Below, one piece after another: positions 11,288 through 20,439 of a DNA stretch of 64,000 nucleotides. This DNA comes from Rhodanobacter denitrificans (GTDB taxonomy: Bacteria; Pseudomonadota; Gammaproteobacteria; Xanthomonadales; Rhodanobacteraceae), in the NCBI GenBank assembly GCA_017848855.1, contig JAFIHF010000071.1:1-64000 (forward strand). Direction: 5' to 3'. The notes below the pieces were generated by a model. The model was not told the origin of the DNA and did no database searches. It saw nothing but the letters and a program-made list of their open reading frames with translations. A program made the translations under genes and the position numbers. Each line of letters opens with the position of its first letter. Within the stretch, counting starts at the first letter, position 1.

Positions 11288-12553
11288 ATGAGCTTTTTCC
11301 GCCGCATCCTGACCCCGATCGCCGTCGCCGCGCTGGTGGCCGGCGCCGCCGTTGCCCAGACGCCGCCGCATCCCGCGGCGCCGCCGCACCCCACGGCCGT
11401 GCCGCGCCCGGTGGTGCCGGCGATGCCGGTGCCGCCGCCGCCGGAGGTGGACGCGCAGAGCTGGGTGCTGATGGATTACGCCACCGGCCAGATCCTCGCC
11501 TCGAAGAACCCCGACGAGCGCCGCGCGCCGGCTTCGCTGACCAAGGTGATGACCGACTACGTGGTCTCGGCCGAGATCGCCAACGGCCGCATCCACAACA
11601 ACGACAACGTCGCCATCAGCGAGCACGCCTGGCGCGGCGGCGGCGCCGGCACCGACGGCTCCACCAGCTTCCTCAAGCTCGGCAGCCAGGTGCCGTTGGA
11701 GGACCTGCTCAAGGGCCTGATCGTGCAGTCGGGCAACGACGCGGCGATCGCGCTGGCCGAGCACACCGCCGGTTCCGAGGACGCGTTCGCGAACCTGATG
11801 AACGCCTACGCCAAGCAGCTGGGCATGGCCAACACGCACTACGTCAACGCCTCGGGCTACCCGGCGGACGACCACTACTCCACCGCGCGCGACATCGCGG
11901 TGCTGTCGCGCGCGCTGATCCACGACTTCCCCGAGGACTACGCGATCTCCAAGATCAAGGAGTACACGTGGAACGGCATCAAGCAGCAGAACCGCAACGA
12001 GCTGCTGTGGCGCGATCCTTCCGTGGACGGCATCAAGACCGGCCACACCGCCGCCGCCGGCTTCTGCCTCGCCGCCTCGGCCAAGCACGGCGACGCGCGC
12101 ATGATCGCGGTGGTGATGGGCTCCTCCACCAACAAGGGCCGCGCCGACGCGGCGATGGCGCTGATCAACTACGGCTTCCGCTTCTACGAGACGCACAAGC
12201 TGTATGACGGCGGCAAGGCGCTGGTGAGCCCGCGGCTGTGGAAGGGCGCGGCGAACACGCTGCCGATCGGCGTGGTCGAGCCGGTGCTGGTGACCGTGAA
12301 GACCGGCCAGTACGACCAGCTCAAGGCCACCATGGACATCCCCGCCACCCTGATCGCCCCGTTCAAGAAGGGCCAGCAGGTGGGCACGCTGCGCATCACG
12401 CTGGACGGCCAGCCGATCCAGAACGTGCCGCTGGTGGCGCTGGACGACGCGCCGCAGGGCGGCTTCTTCTCGCGCCTGTGGGATTCGATCCTGCTGTGGT
12501 TCCACGGCAGCAAGAAGGCCGACGCGGCCGCGCCGGCCGCGGGCGCGAAGTGA
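11288..12553 (+). CDS. dacC: D-alanyl-D-alanine carboxypeptidase (PBP5/6 type)
   Basis: Periplasmic DD-carboxypeptidase that trims pentapeptides and so controls crosslinking. A signal peptide ends at about VAQ (residue 24), followed by a Pro-rich stretch. The three motifs are SLTK (PASLTKVM), SGN (IVQSGNDAAI) and KTG (DGIKTGHT). The C-terminal domain ends with an amphipathic helix (FSRLWDSILLWFHGSKK) that would anchor it to the inner membrane face. 421 aa. Whether it is closer to DacA or DacC cannot be settled by eye. Its stop overlaps ybeD by one base (TGATG). Confidence 0.9.
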   Translation: MSFFRRILTPIAVAALVAGAAVAQTPPHPAAPPHPTAVPRPVVPAMPVPPPPEVDAQSWVLMDYATGQILASKNPDERRAPASLTKVMTDYVVSAEIANGRIHNNDNVAISEHAWRGGGAGTDGSTSFLKLGSQVPLEDLLKGLIVQSGNDAAIALAEHTAGSEDAFANLMNAYAKQLGMANTHYVNASGYPADDHYSTARDIAVLSRALIHDFPEDYAISKIKEYTWNGIKQQNRNELLWRDPSVDGIKTGHTAAAGFCLAASAKHGDARMIAVVMGSSTNKGRADAAMALINYGFRFYETHKLYDGGKALVSPRLWKGAANTLPIGVVEPVLVTVKTGQYDQLKATMDIPATLIAPFKKGQQVGTLRITLDGQPIQNVPLVALDDAPQGGFFSRLWDSILLWFHGSKKADAAAPAAGAK

Positions 12554-12843
12554 TGCACGAGATCGACTTCAGCCAGGCGCGGCGGGAGGGCAAGGGCTTC
12601 CGCTTTCCCGGCGAATTCGAGATCACCGCGGTGGGAAAGGCCGAGGCCGAGCTGCCCACCCGCGTGCCGCAGCTGCTGCAGCGTGCGGGCCTCGACGTGC
12701 TGCACGAGACGGTGAAGTTCCGCCACTCCGGCGGCGGCAACTACGTCTCGGTCACCGTCAGCTTCCGCTGCGACAACCGCGAGCAGTACGACAGCGCGCA
12801 CGCCGTGCTGCGCGCCGATCCCGCGATCCGTTACACGCTGTAG
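12553..12843 (+). CDS. ybeD: DUF493 (YbeD) family protein
   Basis: Small cytosolic protein of 96 aa with a ferredoxin-like ACT-type fold in known homologues; its molecular role is not established. Recognisable family stretches are FPGEFEITAVGKAE and YVSVTVSFRCDNREQYDSAH. It lies between dacC and lipB as in many gammaproteobacteria, and its ATG shares a base with the dacC stop. Confidence 0.88.
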   Translation: MHEIDFSQARREGKGFRFPGEFEITAVGKAEAELPTRVPQLLQRAGLDVLHETVKFRHSGGGNYVSVTVSFRCDNREQYDSAHAVLRADPAIRYTL

Positions 12844-12846
12844 AGC

Positions 12847-12995
12847 CGGGATTCGGGATTGGGGATTCGGGATACGCAAAAGCCGCGCCCCGGATCTCGT
12901 GGCGAGTGTGGAGTGCGTGGCTCTGTTGCAGGAAGGCCTTGAGGTAGCAAGTTGACCGTGACCCCCGAATCCCCAATCCCCAATCCCGAATCCCG
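12847..12995. repeat. Inverted GGGATTCGGGATTGGGG repeats flanking the lipB start
   Basis: GGGATTCGGGATTGGGGATT-type units lie at 12847-12873 and, in inverted orientation, at 12964-12995. The left copy is downstream of ybeD; the right copy is inside the translated N-terminus of lipB. A short related GGGACTCGGGACTCGGG run also occurs between the E2 and E1 beta genes near 48750. Confidence 0.85.
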
Positions 12996-13656
12996 ACCTT
13001 TGGCCATCCGTCGCCTCGGCCGCCAGCCCTACGCGACGACGTGGCACGCGATGAGCGCGTTCACCGACAACCGCACCGCGGACACGGTGGACGAGTTCTG
13101 GCTGCTGGAGCACGACCCGGTGTTCACCCTGGGCCAGGCCGGCAAGATGGAACACGTGCTGGCGCCGGGCGGGATTCCCGTGGTTCCGGTGGACCGCGGC
13201 GGCCAGGTGACCTACCACGGCCCCGGCCAGATCGTGGGCTACCCGCTGATCGACCTGCGCCGCGCCGGCGTGGGCGTACGCGAGCTGGTGCACCGGATCG
13301 AGCAGGCGATCATCGACACGCTGGCGCACTGGAACATCGTCGCCGAGCGCCGCGAGGGCGCGCCGGGCGTCTACGTGGCCGAGGCCAAGGTCGCCGCGCT
13401 GGGCCTGCGCGTGCGCCGCGGCTGCAGCTTCCACGGCCTGGCCTTCAACGTGAACATGGACCTGGAGCCGTTCCACCGCATCAACCCTTGCGGCTACAAG
13501 GGTTTGGCGGTGACCCAGGTGCTAGACTTGGGCGGCCCGTCGCGGCTGGCGGAGGTGGAAGACGTGCTGGTGCAGGAGTTCTGCCGCCAGTTCGGCTTCC
13601 GTGCCGAGCCGGCCGCCCCCGTGATCCCCGAACTGCCCGTGCGCGCGGCGGTCTGA
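12952..13656 (+). CDS. lipB: Octanoyltransferase LipB
   Basis: Transfers octanoyl groups from acyl carrier protein to lipoyl domains, the first step of lipoate synthesis. Motifs: [21 protein letters not shown], the catalytic Lys in [13 protein letters not shown] and the catalytic Cys in NPCGYKGL. 234 aa. The chosen TTG 12952 has a good Shine-Dalgarno GAGGT seven bases upstream. The family N-terminus normally begins near AIRRLG, so residues 4-15 ([12 protein letters not shown]) are extra and come from an intergenic repeat; TTG 13000 is the alternative start but lacks a ribosome-binding site. Confidence 0.9.
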   Translation: MTVTPESPIPNPESRPLAIRRLGRQPYATTWHAMSAFTDNRTADTVDEFWLLEHDPVFTLGQAGKMEHVLAPGGIPVVPVDRGGQVTYHGPGQIVGYPLIDLRRAGVGVRELVHRIEQAIIDTLAHWNIVAERREGAPGVYVAEAKVAALGLRVRRGCSFHGLAFNVNMDLEPFHRINPCGYKGLAVTQVLDLGGPSRLAEVEDVLVQEFCRQFGFRAEPAAPVIPELPVRAAV

Positions 13657-13664
13657 GCTACTGC

Positions 13665-14672
13665 ATGAGCCACCCCACTTCCCCGAACAAGAGCATCCCG
13701 ATCAGCGTCGTCAGCGGCACGCCCGCGGTCGACAAACAGCTGGGCAACGACAAGATCGCGCTGAACCGCGCCGGCTTCGACACCGCGGTGCCGGTGCTGC
13801 GCAAGCCGAGCTGGATCCGCGTGCGCCTGCCGCAGGGCAACGCCGTGCAGCAGCTGAAGGCGCGCCTGCGCGAGAACGCGCTGGTGACGGTGTGCGAGGA
13901 AGCGTCCTGCCCGAACATCCACGAGTGCTTCAGCCACGGCACCGCCACCTTCATGATCCTGGGCGAGGTGTGCACGCGGCGCTGCTCGTTCTGCGACGTG
14001 GCGCACGGCCGCCCGGCCGCGCCCGATCCGCTGGAGCCCGCGCGGCTGGCGCAGACGATCGCCGACATGCGCCTGAAGTACGTGGTGATCACCTCGGTCG
14101 ACCGCGACGACCTGCGCGACGGCGGCGCCGAGCACTTCGCCAGCTGCATCCGCGCGACGCGGCATGCGGCGCCGGGCATCCGGATCGAAATCCTCACGCC
14201 CGACTTCCGCGGCAAGGGCCGCATGGAGCGCGCGCTGGAAGTGCTGAAGGACTTCCCGCCGGACGTGTTCAACCACAACCTGGAAACCGTGCCGCACCTG
14301 TACCGCGAAGTGCGCCCGGGCGCCGACTACCAGTGGTCGCTGGACCTGCTCAAGCGCTTCAAGGCGCAGCATCCGGAGGTGCCGACCAAGAGCGGCATCA
14401 TGCTGGGCTTGGGCGAGACGCGCGAGCAGGTGATCGAGACCATGCGCGACCTGCGCGCGCACGACGTCGAGATGATCACCATCGGCCAGTACCTGCAGCC
14501 CACGCCGCACCACCACCCGGTGGTGCGCTACTGGACGCCCGAGGAATTCGACGACCTGCGCCGGGAAGGCGAGGCGATGGGCTTCCATCACGTCGCCTCC
14601 GGCCCGCTGGTGCGCTCCTCCTACCACGCCGACCTGCAGGCCCACGCGGCCGGCGTCGCGGCCCAAGCCTGA
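13665..14672 (+). CDS. lipA: Lipoyl synthase LipA
   Basis: Radical-SAM enzyme that inserts two sulfurs into the protein-bound octanoyl chain. The radical-SAM cluster Cys are in [10 protein letters not shown]; the auxiliary, sacrificed cluster is held by [12 protein letters not shown]; the C-terminal RSSYHA Ser completes the auxiliary site. 335 aa. It follows lipB after 8 nt and its product would serve the 2-oxo acid dehydrogenase E2 encoded at 47-49 kb. Confidence 0.97.
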   Translation: MSHPTSPNKSIPISVVSGTPAVDKQLGNDKIALNRAGFDTAVPVLRKPSWIRVRLPQGNAVQQLKARLRENALVTVCEEASCPNIHECFSHGTATFMILGEVCTRRCSFCDVAHGRPAAPDPLEPARLAQTIADMRLKYVVITSVDRDDLRDGGAEHFASCIRATRHAAPGIRIEILTPDFRGKGRMERALEVLKDFPPDVFNHNLETVPHLYREVRPGADYQWSLDLLKRFKAQHPEVPTKSGIMLGLGETREQVIETMRDLRAHDVEMITIGQYLQPTPHHHPVVRYWTPEEFDDLRREGEAMGFHHVASGPLVRSSYHADLQAHAAGVAAQA

Positions 14673-14688
14673 TCCCTTCGAGAACTTC

Positions 14689-16938
14689 ATGACCTTCCGA
14701 CCCGCGTTGGCCCTGCTGCTGGCCCTGACCGTCACCTGCACCTACGCGCAATCGGCCGCCGAGCTCGGTGCCGGCGGCAACCGCAAGGCGGCCGTGTGGC
14801 CGCTCAAGCCCACCGACACGCAGGCGCAGGCGGCGCAGCTGTCGGCGCGCTTCCTCACCCGTTTCCACTACGACGCGCAGCCGCTCGACGACGCGATGTC
14901 GGCGAAGATCTACAAGGACTACTTCAAGCTGCTCGACGGCGACAAGGTGTTCTTCACCCAGCAGGACATGGACCAGCTCGCCAGGTACAAGGACCAGCTG
15001 GACGATGCGATCTGGAACCAGGATCTGTCCGCGCCGTTCGCGATCTACAACAAGTTCCTCGAACGCGCGGTGCAGCGCATGACCTACGCGCGCAGCTTGC
15101 TCAAGGACGGCTTCGGCTTCGACGGCGACGAGAGCTACGAATACGATCGCAAGAACGCCAGCTGGGCGAAGGACGACGCGGCGCTGAACGACCTGTGGCG
15201 CAAGCGCACCATGAACGACTGGCTGCGGCTCAAGCTCGCCGGCAAGAACGACGACGAGATCCGCAAGACGCTGACCAAGCGCTACACCAACTACATCGAG
15301 CGGCTGAAGCAGTTGGATGGCGAGGACGCGTTCCAGACCTTCATGACCGCGTATGCCGAGACCACCGATCCGCATACCGACTATCTCAGCCCGCGCCAGG
15401 CGGAGAACTTCGCGATCCAGATGAAGCTCTCGCTGGAAGGCATCGGCGCGCAGCTGCAGGCGCGCGACGACTACACCATGATCTTCTCGCTGGTGCCCGG
15501 CGGCCCGGCGGCGAAGTCCGGCAAGCTCAAGCCCGGCGACCGCATCGTGGGCGTGGGCCAGGGCGACAGCGGCCCGATCACCGACGTGATCGGCTGGCGC
15601 CTCGACGACGTGGTGAACCTGATCCGCGGCAAGAAGGACACCACCGTGCGGCTGGAGATCCTGCCCGCCGACGCCGGCCCGGACGGCAAGCACGAGCTGA
15701 TCAGCCTGGTGCGCAAGAAGGTCAACATCGAGGAAAGCGCGGCCAAGAAGAAGGTCATCGACATCAAGGACGGCGACGCCGTGCGCAAGATCGGCGTGAT
15801 CGAGCTGCCGAGCTTCTACTCCGACTTCGGCGCGCGCAGCGAAGGCGACAAGGACTACCGCAGCGCCACCCGCGACGTGGCCAGGCTGCTCGGCGAGCTG
15901 AAGGCGGCCGGCGTGCAGGGCGTGGTGGTGGACCTGCGCAACAACGGCGGCGGCTCGCTGGCCGAGGCCGACTCGATGACCGGCCTGTTCACCGGCAAGG
16001 GCCCGGTGGTGCAGGTGCGCGACGCGCGCGGCCAGGTCGACGTGCAGGGCGCGGACAACGCCGACCCGGTGTGGAACGGCCCGCTGGCGGTGCTGGTGAA
16101 CCGCGGCACCGCCTCGGCCTCGGAGATCTTCTCCGCCGCGATCCAGGACTACGGCCGCGGCCTGGTCATCGGCACGCCCACCTTCGGCAAGGGCACCGTG
16201 CAGACCCTGATCGACCTCGACCGCTTCAGCCCGAACCCCGAGGGCAAGCCGCAGTACGGCGAGCTGAAGATGACCGTGCAGGAATTCTTCCGCATCAACG
16301 GCGGTTCCACCCAGATCAAGGGCGTGACGCCGGACCTCGAGTTCCCGCGCAACGGCGACGCCAAGGACTTCGGCGAGTCCACCTACGACAACGCGCTGCC
16401 GTGGACGCACATCGCGCCCGCCGACTACAAGGCCGAAGGCGACCTGAAGGGCTACCTGCCGCAGCTGGAGAGCCGGCATGCCGCGCGCGTGGCGAAGTCG
16501 CCCGCGTGGAAGCTGATGCTGGACGAGCTGGCGCAGTACAAGGCGATGCGCGCCAAGACCACGGTGTCGCTGAACTTCGCCAAGCGCGAGGCCGAGCGCA
16601 AGCAGCTCGACGCGATCCAGGCCGGCTTCCGCGCGCGGCAGAAGGCGATCGACGGCAGCGACGCCTACCTCAAGGACCAGGACAGCGCGCTCGACGACGG
16701 CCTCGACCCCGGCGAGCGCAGCCTGAAGAGCGAGCTGCAGCAGGAGAAGGACGCCAAGCAGGCGCCCGACGCCCAGCTGCGCGAGGCCGCGCACATCGTC
16801 GCCGACGAGGTCGGCATGCTGAAGGCCGATCCGAAGCTGGGCGCCGTCATCCTGCCGCCCGGCAGCAACTACCTCGCCACCGTGCTGGCAGGCGCTGACA
16901 AGCCCGCCGCCGCGGCTTCCACCGCCGCGACGCATTGA
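14689..16938 (+). CDS. prc: Carboxy-terminal (tail-specific) protease Prc/Tsp
   Basis: Periplasmic S41 protease that degrades proteins with nonpolar C-termini and processes wall hydrolase partners. Signal peptide 1-20, an N-terminal helical domain, a PDZ domain (LEGIGAQLQARDDYTMIFSL to GKLKPGDRIVGVGQ), then the catalytic Ser in NRGTASASEIFSAAIQD and Lys in TFGKGTVQT, and a C-terminal DUF3340 region. 749 aa (E. coli 682). ATG 14689 is 16 nt after lipA. A strong terminator follows. Confidence 0.93.
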   Translation: MTFRPALALLLALTVTCTYAQSAAELGAGGNRKAAVWPLKPTDTQAQAAQLSARFLTRFHYDAQPLDDAMSAKIYKDYFKLLDGDKVFFTQQDMDQLARYKDQLDDAIWNQDLSAPFAIYNKFLERAVQRMTYARSLLKDGFGFDGDESYEYDRKNASWAKDDAALNDLWRKRTMNDWLRLKLAGKNDDEIRKTLTKRYTNYIERLKQLDGEDAFQTFMTAYAETTDPHTDYLSPRQAENFAIQMKLSLEGIGAQLQARDDYTMIFSLVPGGPAAKSGKLKPGDRIVGVGQGDSGPITDVIGWRLDDVVNLIRGKKDTTVRLEILPADAGPDGKHELISLVRKKVNIEESAAKKKVIDIKDGDAVRKIGVIELPSFYSDFGARSEGDKDYRSATRDVARLLGELKAAGVQGVVVDLRNNGGGSLAEADSMTGLFTGKGPVVQVRDARGQVDVQGADNADPVWNGPLAVLVNRGTASASEIFSAAIQDYGRGLVIGTPTFGKGTVQTLIDLDRFSPNPEGKPQYGELKMTVQEFFRINGGSTQIKGVTPDLEFPRNGDAKDFGESTYDNALPWTHIAPADYKAEGDLKGYLPQLESRHAARVAKSPAWKLMLDELAQYKAMRAKTTVSLNFAKREAERKQLDAIQAGFRARQKAIDGSDAYLKDQDSALDDGLDPGERSLKSELQQEKDAKQAPDAQLREAAHIVADEVGMLKADPKLGAVILPPGSNYLATVLAGADKPAAAASTAATH

Positions 16939-16954
16939 GCGTTCGCCGGCAACG

Positions 16955-16989
16955 ACGACCAGGGGCGCTGCGGCGCCCCTGGTCGTTTC
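16955..16989 (+). terminator. Terminator of prc
   Basis: A perfect 14-bp stem (16955-16968 with 16973-16986) with a TGCG tetraloop, followed by TTCAAA. The T-run is short, but the stem strength and position 17 nt after the prc stop support termination. Confidence 0.8.
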
Positions 16990-17078
16990 AAACCTCTCGC
17001 CGAGTCGGGGCTTGACCGCGCGGCGGCGACGCGCGAGCGTGGAGCCTTCGCGCTTGCGCCGCTTGCGGGGGTGTCGCC

Positions 17079-17687
17079 ATGGATCCGCTGTCGAACGTCG
17101 CGCTGGCCGGCGGCCTGGCCTGGGCCAGCGGCTTCCGCCTGTATGCCACGGTGTTCGTCGCCGGCCTGCTGGGGCGGCTGGGCTGGGTGCACCTGCCGCC
17201 CGGGCTGGCCACGCTCACCGACACCTGGGTGCTGGTGGTGGCCGGCGTGCTGGCGCTGGGCGAGTTCCTCGCCGACAAGGTGCCCGCCTTCGACAGCGCA
17301 TGGGACGCGGTGCACACCTTCATCCGCATCCCGGTGGGCATGCTGCTGGCGTGGGGCGTGTTCCGCGATTCGGGCGCGGGCACGCAGGTGGCGGCGGCCC
17401 TACTCGGCGGCGCGCTCACCGCGGGCACGCACCTGGCCAAGGCAGGCGGCCGCGCGCTGATCAACACCTCGCCCGAGCCGGTGAGCAACTGGACCGCCAG
17501 CGCGGGCGAAGACCTCACCTGGATGGGCGGGCTCTGGTTGATGTGGACGCACCCGCTGGCGCTGCTGGTGCTGCTGGCGCTGTTCGTGCTGCTGTTGTGC
17601 TGGCTGCTGCCGAAGCTGGTGCGCGGCCTGCGCACGCTGCGGCAGCGGCTGCGCCGGATCGGCGGGTTCCTCTCCGGCGCGGGTTGA
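17079..17687 (+). CDS. DUF4126 family membrane protein
   Basis: A 202-residue inner-membrane protein of unknown function. The N-terminal half (GGLAWASGFRLYATVFVAGLL and LGEFLADKVPAFDSAWD) matches DUF4126 as commonly annotated in Proteobacteria. About five hydrophobic segments are visible, two of them near the C-terminus (LALLVLLALFVLLLCWLL) before a basic tail. It is monocistronic: a terminator lies upstream and a REP pair downstream. Confidence 0.75.
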   Translation: MDPLSNVALAGGLAWASGFRLYATVFVAGLLGRLGWVHLPPGLATLTDTWVLVVAGVLALGEFLADKVPAFDSAWDAVHTFIRIPVGMLLAWGVFRDSGAGTQVAAALLGGALTAGTHLAKAGGRALINTSPEPVSNWTASAGEDLTWMGGLWLMWTHPLALLVLLALFVLLLCWLLPKLVRGLRTLRQRLRRIGGFLSGAG

Positions 17688-17719
17688 CGGTTGTCGACGC
17701 CATCGGCGATCCATTTTTT

Positions 17720-17798
17720 GTAGGAGCGCACCCTGTGCGCGATGGCCTTGACGTTTGATCGAAGCCAAGAGCATTCGCGCACAGGGTGCGCTCCTTAC
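17720..17798. repeat. REP pair between DUF4126 and M1 peptidase genes
   Basis: Inverted copies of GTAGGAGCGCACCCTGTGCG at 17720-17742 and 17774-17798 separated by 31 bp. A TTTTTT run directly precedes the left copy. It sits between two convergent genes and the right copy ends 10 nt before the aminopeptidase stop. Confidence 0.9.
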
Positions 17799-17807
17799 AA
17801 ACGTCGG

Positions 17808-19535
17808 TTATGGCTTCGCCGCCTTGCGCTGCTGCTTCATCCACTGCTGGAACGCGGTGACGCGCGGCTCGTCGCGCAGCAGCACCGAGTGCGGATCGAT
17901 CGTCACCAGCGCGCCGGCCGGCACCGCGAGGCGGCCGTGGCCGCCTTCCATAGCCACGGTGTGCACGCTGCCGTCCACCTGCACCTCCACCGGCATCGGG
18001 AACGGCAGCTTGCCGGGCACCTGCCAGGCGAGCTCCAGCATGTCGCCGTGGCGCTGCACGTCGAGCTTGGGCAGCGCGGCCTGGTACAGGTACACCTTGA
18101 AGAACCAGTCGTAGTCCTTGCCGGTCACCCGGTTCACGATGCGCATGAAGTCGGCGGTGCTGCGGTACTGCGGCTGGAAATTGCCGGGCCGCGGATCGGG
18201 GCGGCCGTAGACCAGCTCGCGGATGGAGGTGTAGAACGCCTGGTCGCCGATCAGGTGCTGCAGCGTCTGCAGCATCAGCGCGCCCTTGTTGTAGATGTCC
18301 TGGCCGGGGCCGCCGCGGCTGTCGTCGTAGACCTGCTCCTCGGTGCGCGGCGTGCCGGACACCACCGGGTGCCGGTTCTCGATCGTCATGCGCAGGCGGT
18401 TGAGCCAGGCGTAATACTCGGCGTCGCCGTCGAGCCAGCGCGCGTACAGCGGCTGCATCAGGGTGGCGAAACCCTCGTGCAGCCACATGTCGTCCCAGTT
18501 CGCGTTGCTCATCTGGTTGCCGAACCACTCGTGCGCGAACTCGTGCTGCAGCAGCCAGTCGAAGCCGCTGCCGTCCTGCGCGTAGTGGTTGCCGTAGGCG
18601 TTGATGGTCTGGTGCTCCATGCCCTTGTACGGCGTTTCCACCACGCCCATCTTTTCGTCGCCCCACGGGTAGGGGCCGATCTTCGCCTCGAAGAAATCCA
18701 GGAGCTGCGGGAACTGCGCGAACAGCGCCTGCGCCTGCGCCTCCTCGCCGGACAGGTACCAGTAGTGCAGCGGGATCGTGTTGCCATAGCGGCTCTTGTA
18801 CTCGCCCGTAAGCTCCCGGTACGGACCCACGTTGATCGAGATCGCGTAGGTGGTGGGATGCTTGGCGCGCCAGTGGTACGTGCACGTGTCGCCTTCGTCG
18901 CTCACGCCCACCAGCACGCCGTTGCCCGGCGCCACCAGCGGCTTGGGCACGTTCACGTACAGATCGACCAGATCCGGCTTGCCGTCGGGCTGGTCGATGC
19001 ACGGCCAGAACAGGTCGCAGCCTTCGCCTTCCACCGCGCTGCCCACCCAGGGCTGGCCATCCTTCGTGCGGCTCCACACGAAGCCGCCGTCCCACGGCGC
19101 GTTCTTCGCCACATGCGGCTTGCCGGCGTAGGCAATGGTGGCGACCACCTTCCCGCCCTTGGCGATGGCGTGCGGCAACCGGATGCGCAGGCGGCCCTCG
19201 GGGTTGCTCCACGCACTCGCGGGCAGCGCCTTGCCGTCGATGCCGACCGCGCTCACCGGCAGGTTGCGGTCCAGATCCACCAGCAGCACGTCGGTGGCCG
19301 CCAGCGCGCTGAACGTGAGCGTGGCGCTGGCGTCGATGCTCTGCGTCGCCGGATGCACCGCGATGTGCAGCTCGGCGTGGTCGAAATGCACGCGCTTCTG
19401 CTCGGCGGGTTCGGGTGTGCCGGAGTCTTTCGTCAGCGCGGTAAGCGGCGGCTGGGCGGGCGTGATGGCCTTCTGGGCCTGGGTCGGGCCGGCGATGCCG
19501 AAGGCGAGGGCGAACGCGAGCAGGGTGGGGCGCAT
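17808..19535 (-). CDS. M1 family aminopeptidase (secreted)
   Basis: Gluzincin zinc aminopeptidase of 575 aa. Signal peptide MRPTLLAFALAFGIAGPTQA, N-terminal beta-saddle, then HEFAHEWFGNQ (zinc His pair and catalytic Glu) with the third ligand Glu in LHEGFATLMQ 18 residues on. A GMEH-type substrate motif (KGMEHQTINAYG) stands in the position of GAMEN. ATG 19535 is chosen because it opens directly with the signal peptide; an upstream GTG adds 42 residues without features. It lacks the large ERAP-like C-terminal domain. Confidence 0.9.
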   Translation of the reverse strand: MRPTLLAFALAFGIAGPTQAQKAITPAQPPLTALTKDSGTPEPAEQKRVHFDHAELHIAVHPATQSIDASATLTFSALAATDVLLVDLDRNLPVSAVGIDGKALPASAWSNPEGRLRIRLPHAIAKGGKVVATIAYAGKPHVAKNAPWDGGFVWSRTKDGQPWVGSAVEGEGCDLFWPCIDQPDGKPDLVDLYVNVPKPLVAPGNGVLVGVSDEGDTCTYHWRAKHPTTYAISINVGPYRELTGEYKSRYGNTIPLHYWYLSGEEAQAQALFAQFPQLLDFFEAKIGPYPWGDEKMGVVETPYKGMEHQTINAYGNHYAQDGSGFDWLLQHEFAHEWFGNQMSNANWDDMWLHEGFATLMQPLYARWLDGDAEYYAWLNRLRMTIENRHPVVSGTPRTEEQVYDDSRGGPGQDIYNKGALMLQTLQHLIGDQAFYTSIRELVYGRPDPRPGNFQPQYRSTADFMRIVNRVTGKDYDWFFKVYLYQAALPKLDVQRHGDMLELAWQVPGKLPFPMPVEVQVDGSVHTVAMEGGHGRLAVPAGALVTIDPHSVLLRDEPRVTAFQQWMKQQRKAAKP

Positions 19536-19700
19536 GGCGTTTTTTCCACGAGGAGTCGGTTCCGCACCATGCCATTGGATGAGGGGGTGGCGGTATCGCC
19601 GGAAGTCATGAGTGGAGGGGGTTTTTGCTTGCGCAAGGCTTGGGGTGGGTACTTGTCGCAAGTTTCAGAGCGGTTTCGTGCGTCTGTCGCAAGTGACAGA

Positions 19701-20340
19701 GCGGTTTCGAGCCGCTGCCGCGGCCCGAGCTACTTCTCTTTTGCTTGTCCAAAAGAGAAGTAGCCAAGAGAAAACGACACCCCGCGGCGGCGCTTGCCGG
19801 GCGTCCTGCCCGGCAAGTGCGTGAGCCGTGGCCGGGCTTTTCGGCCGGGCCTCCTGCCCGGTCGAAAAGGCGAGCCCATCCGTGGGCTCGCCCGCTGCGC
19901 GGCCTGATCGTCCCCGTCTCACCGCCGCCGAGGGGCCCCGGAAAAGCAGGCGCGCATCGTGCGCGCCAGAAGCAAGAGCAAGAGCGAAGCCCCGCAAGCG
20001 TGCGGGGCTCCGCTCCCTCCCCTGCTTGCAGGGGAGGGCTGGGGTGGGGTGCTCTTGATCTTGCTGTTGCTTCTGCGCGCTGGGAGCGCGCTGCTTCACC
20101 CGGGGCCCCTATGGCGCGGCGGGCGGGTGGAGGAAAGTCCGTCAGGATGGTCGGCAGGGATGCCGGCCAGTTTTTTGCCGGGACAGGAGTCCCGTCGAAA
20201 AACCCCGGAACCCGCCCGCGCACCCGGAGCCCATGGATGGGCGGAGGGCGCGCCATCGGGGTGTCGTTTCTCTTTGGTTCCTTTCTCTTTGGACAAGCAA
20301 AGAGAAAGGAACTCGGGCCGCGGCAGCGGCTCGAAACCGC
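19701..20340. repeat. 0.6-kb hairpin-array element, copy A
   Basis: Bounded by perfect 29-bp terminal inverted repeats (19701-19729 and 20312-20340). Just inside each end is a hairpin over CTTCTCTTTT/AAAAGAGAAG or CTTTCTCTTT/AAAGAGAAAG. Inside follow further hairpins: 19793-19817 (10-bp stem, loop GTCCT), 19870-19891 (7-bp stem, loop CATCCGTG), 20179-20194 (6-bp stem, loop AGGA) and others. The interior is free of T-runs and of any family-matching protein, although long open frames exist in several registers. An inverted copy of about 613 bp lies at 46629-47241. Upstream, 19536-19700 holds the peptidase leader and short TCGCAAGT units. Confidence 0.88.
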
Positions 20341-20375
20341 TTTGAAACTTGCGAGAGCCAGAAAGAGCAAAAGCC

Positions 20376-20412
20376 CCTCTCCCCCACCCCTCTCCCGCAA
20401 GCGGGAGAGGGG
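20376..20412. repeat. CCCCTCTCCC/GGGAGAGGGG palindrome
   Basis: CCCCTCTCCCCCACCCCTCTCCC is followed after a GCAA loop by GGGAGAGGGG. The same palindrome type occurs in the PIN gene insert and at both ends of the DUF559 cassette. Here it lies downstream of the M17 peptidase gene. Confidence 0.8.
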
Positions 20413-20439
20413 ACAAAGAGCGCCGCAAGCACACAACCA

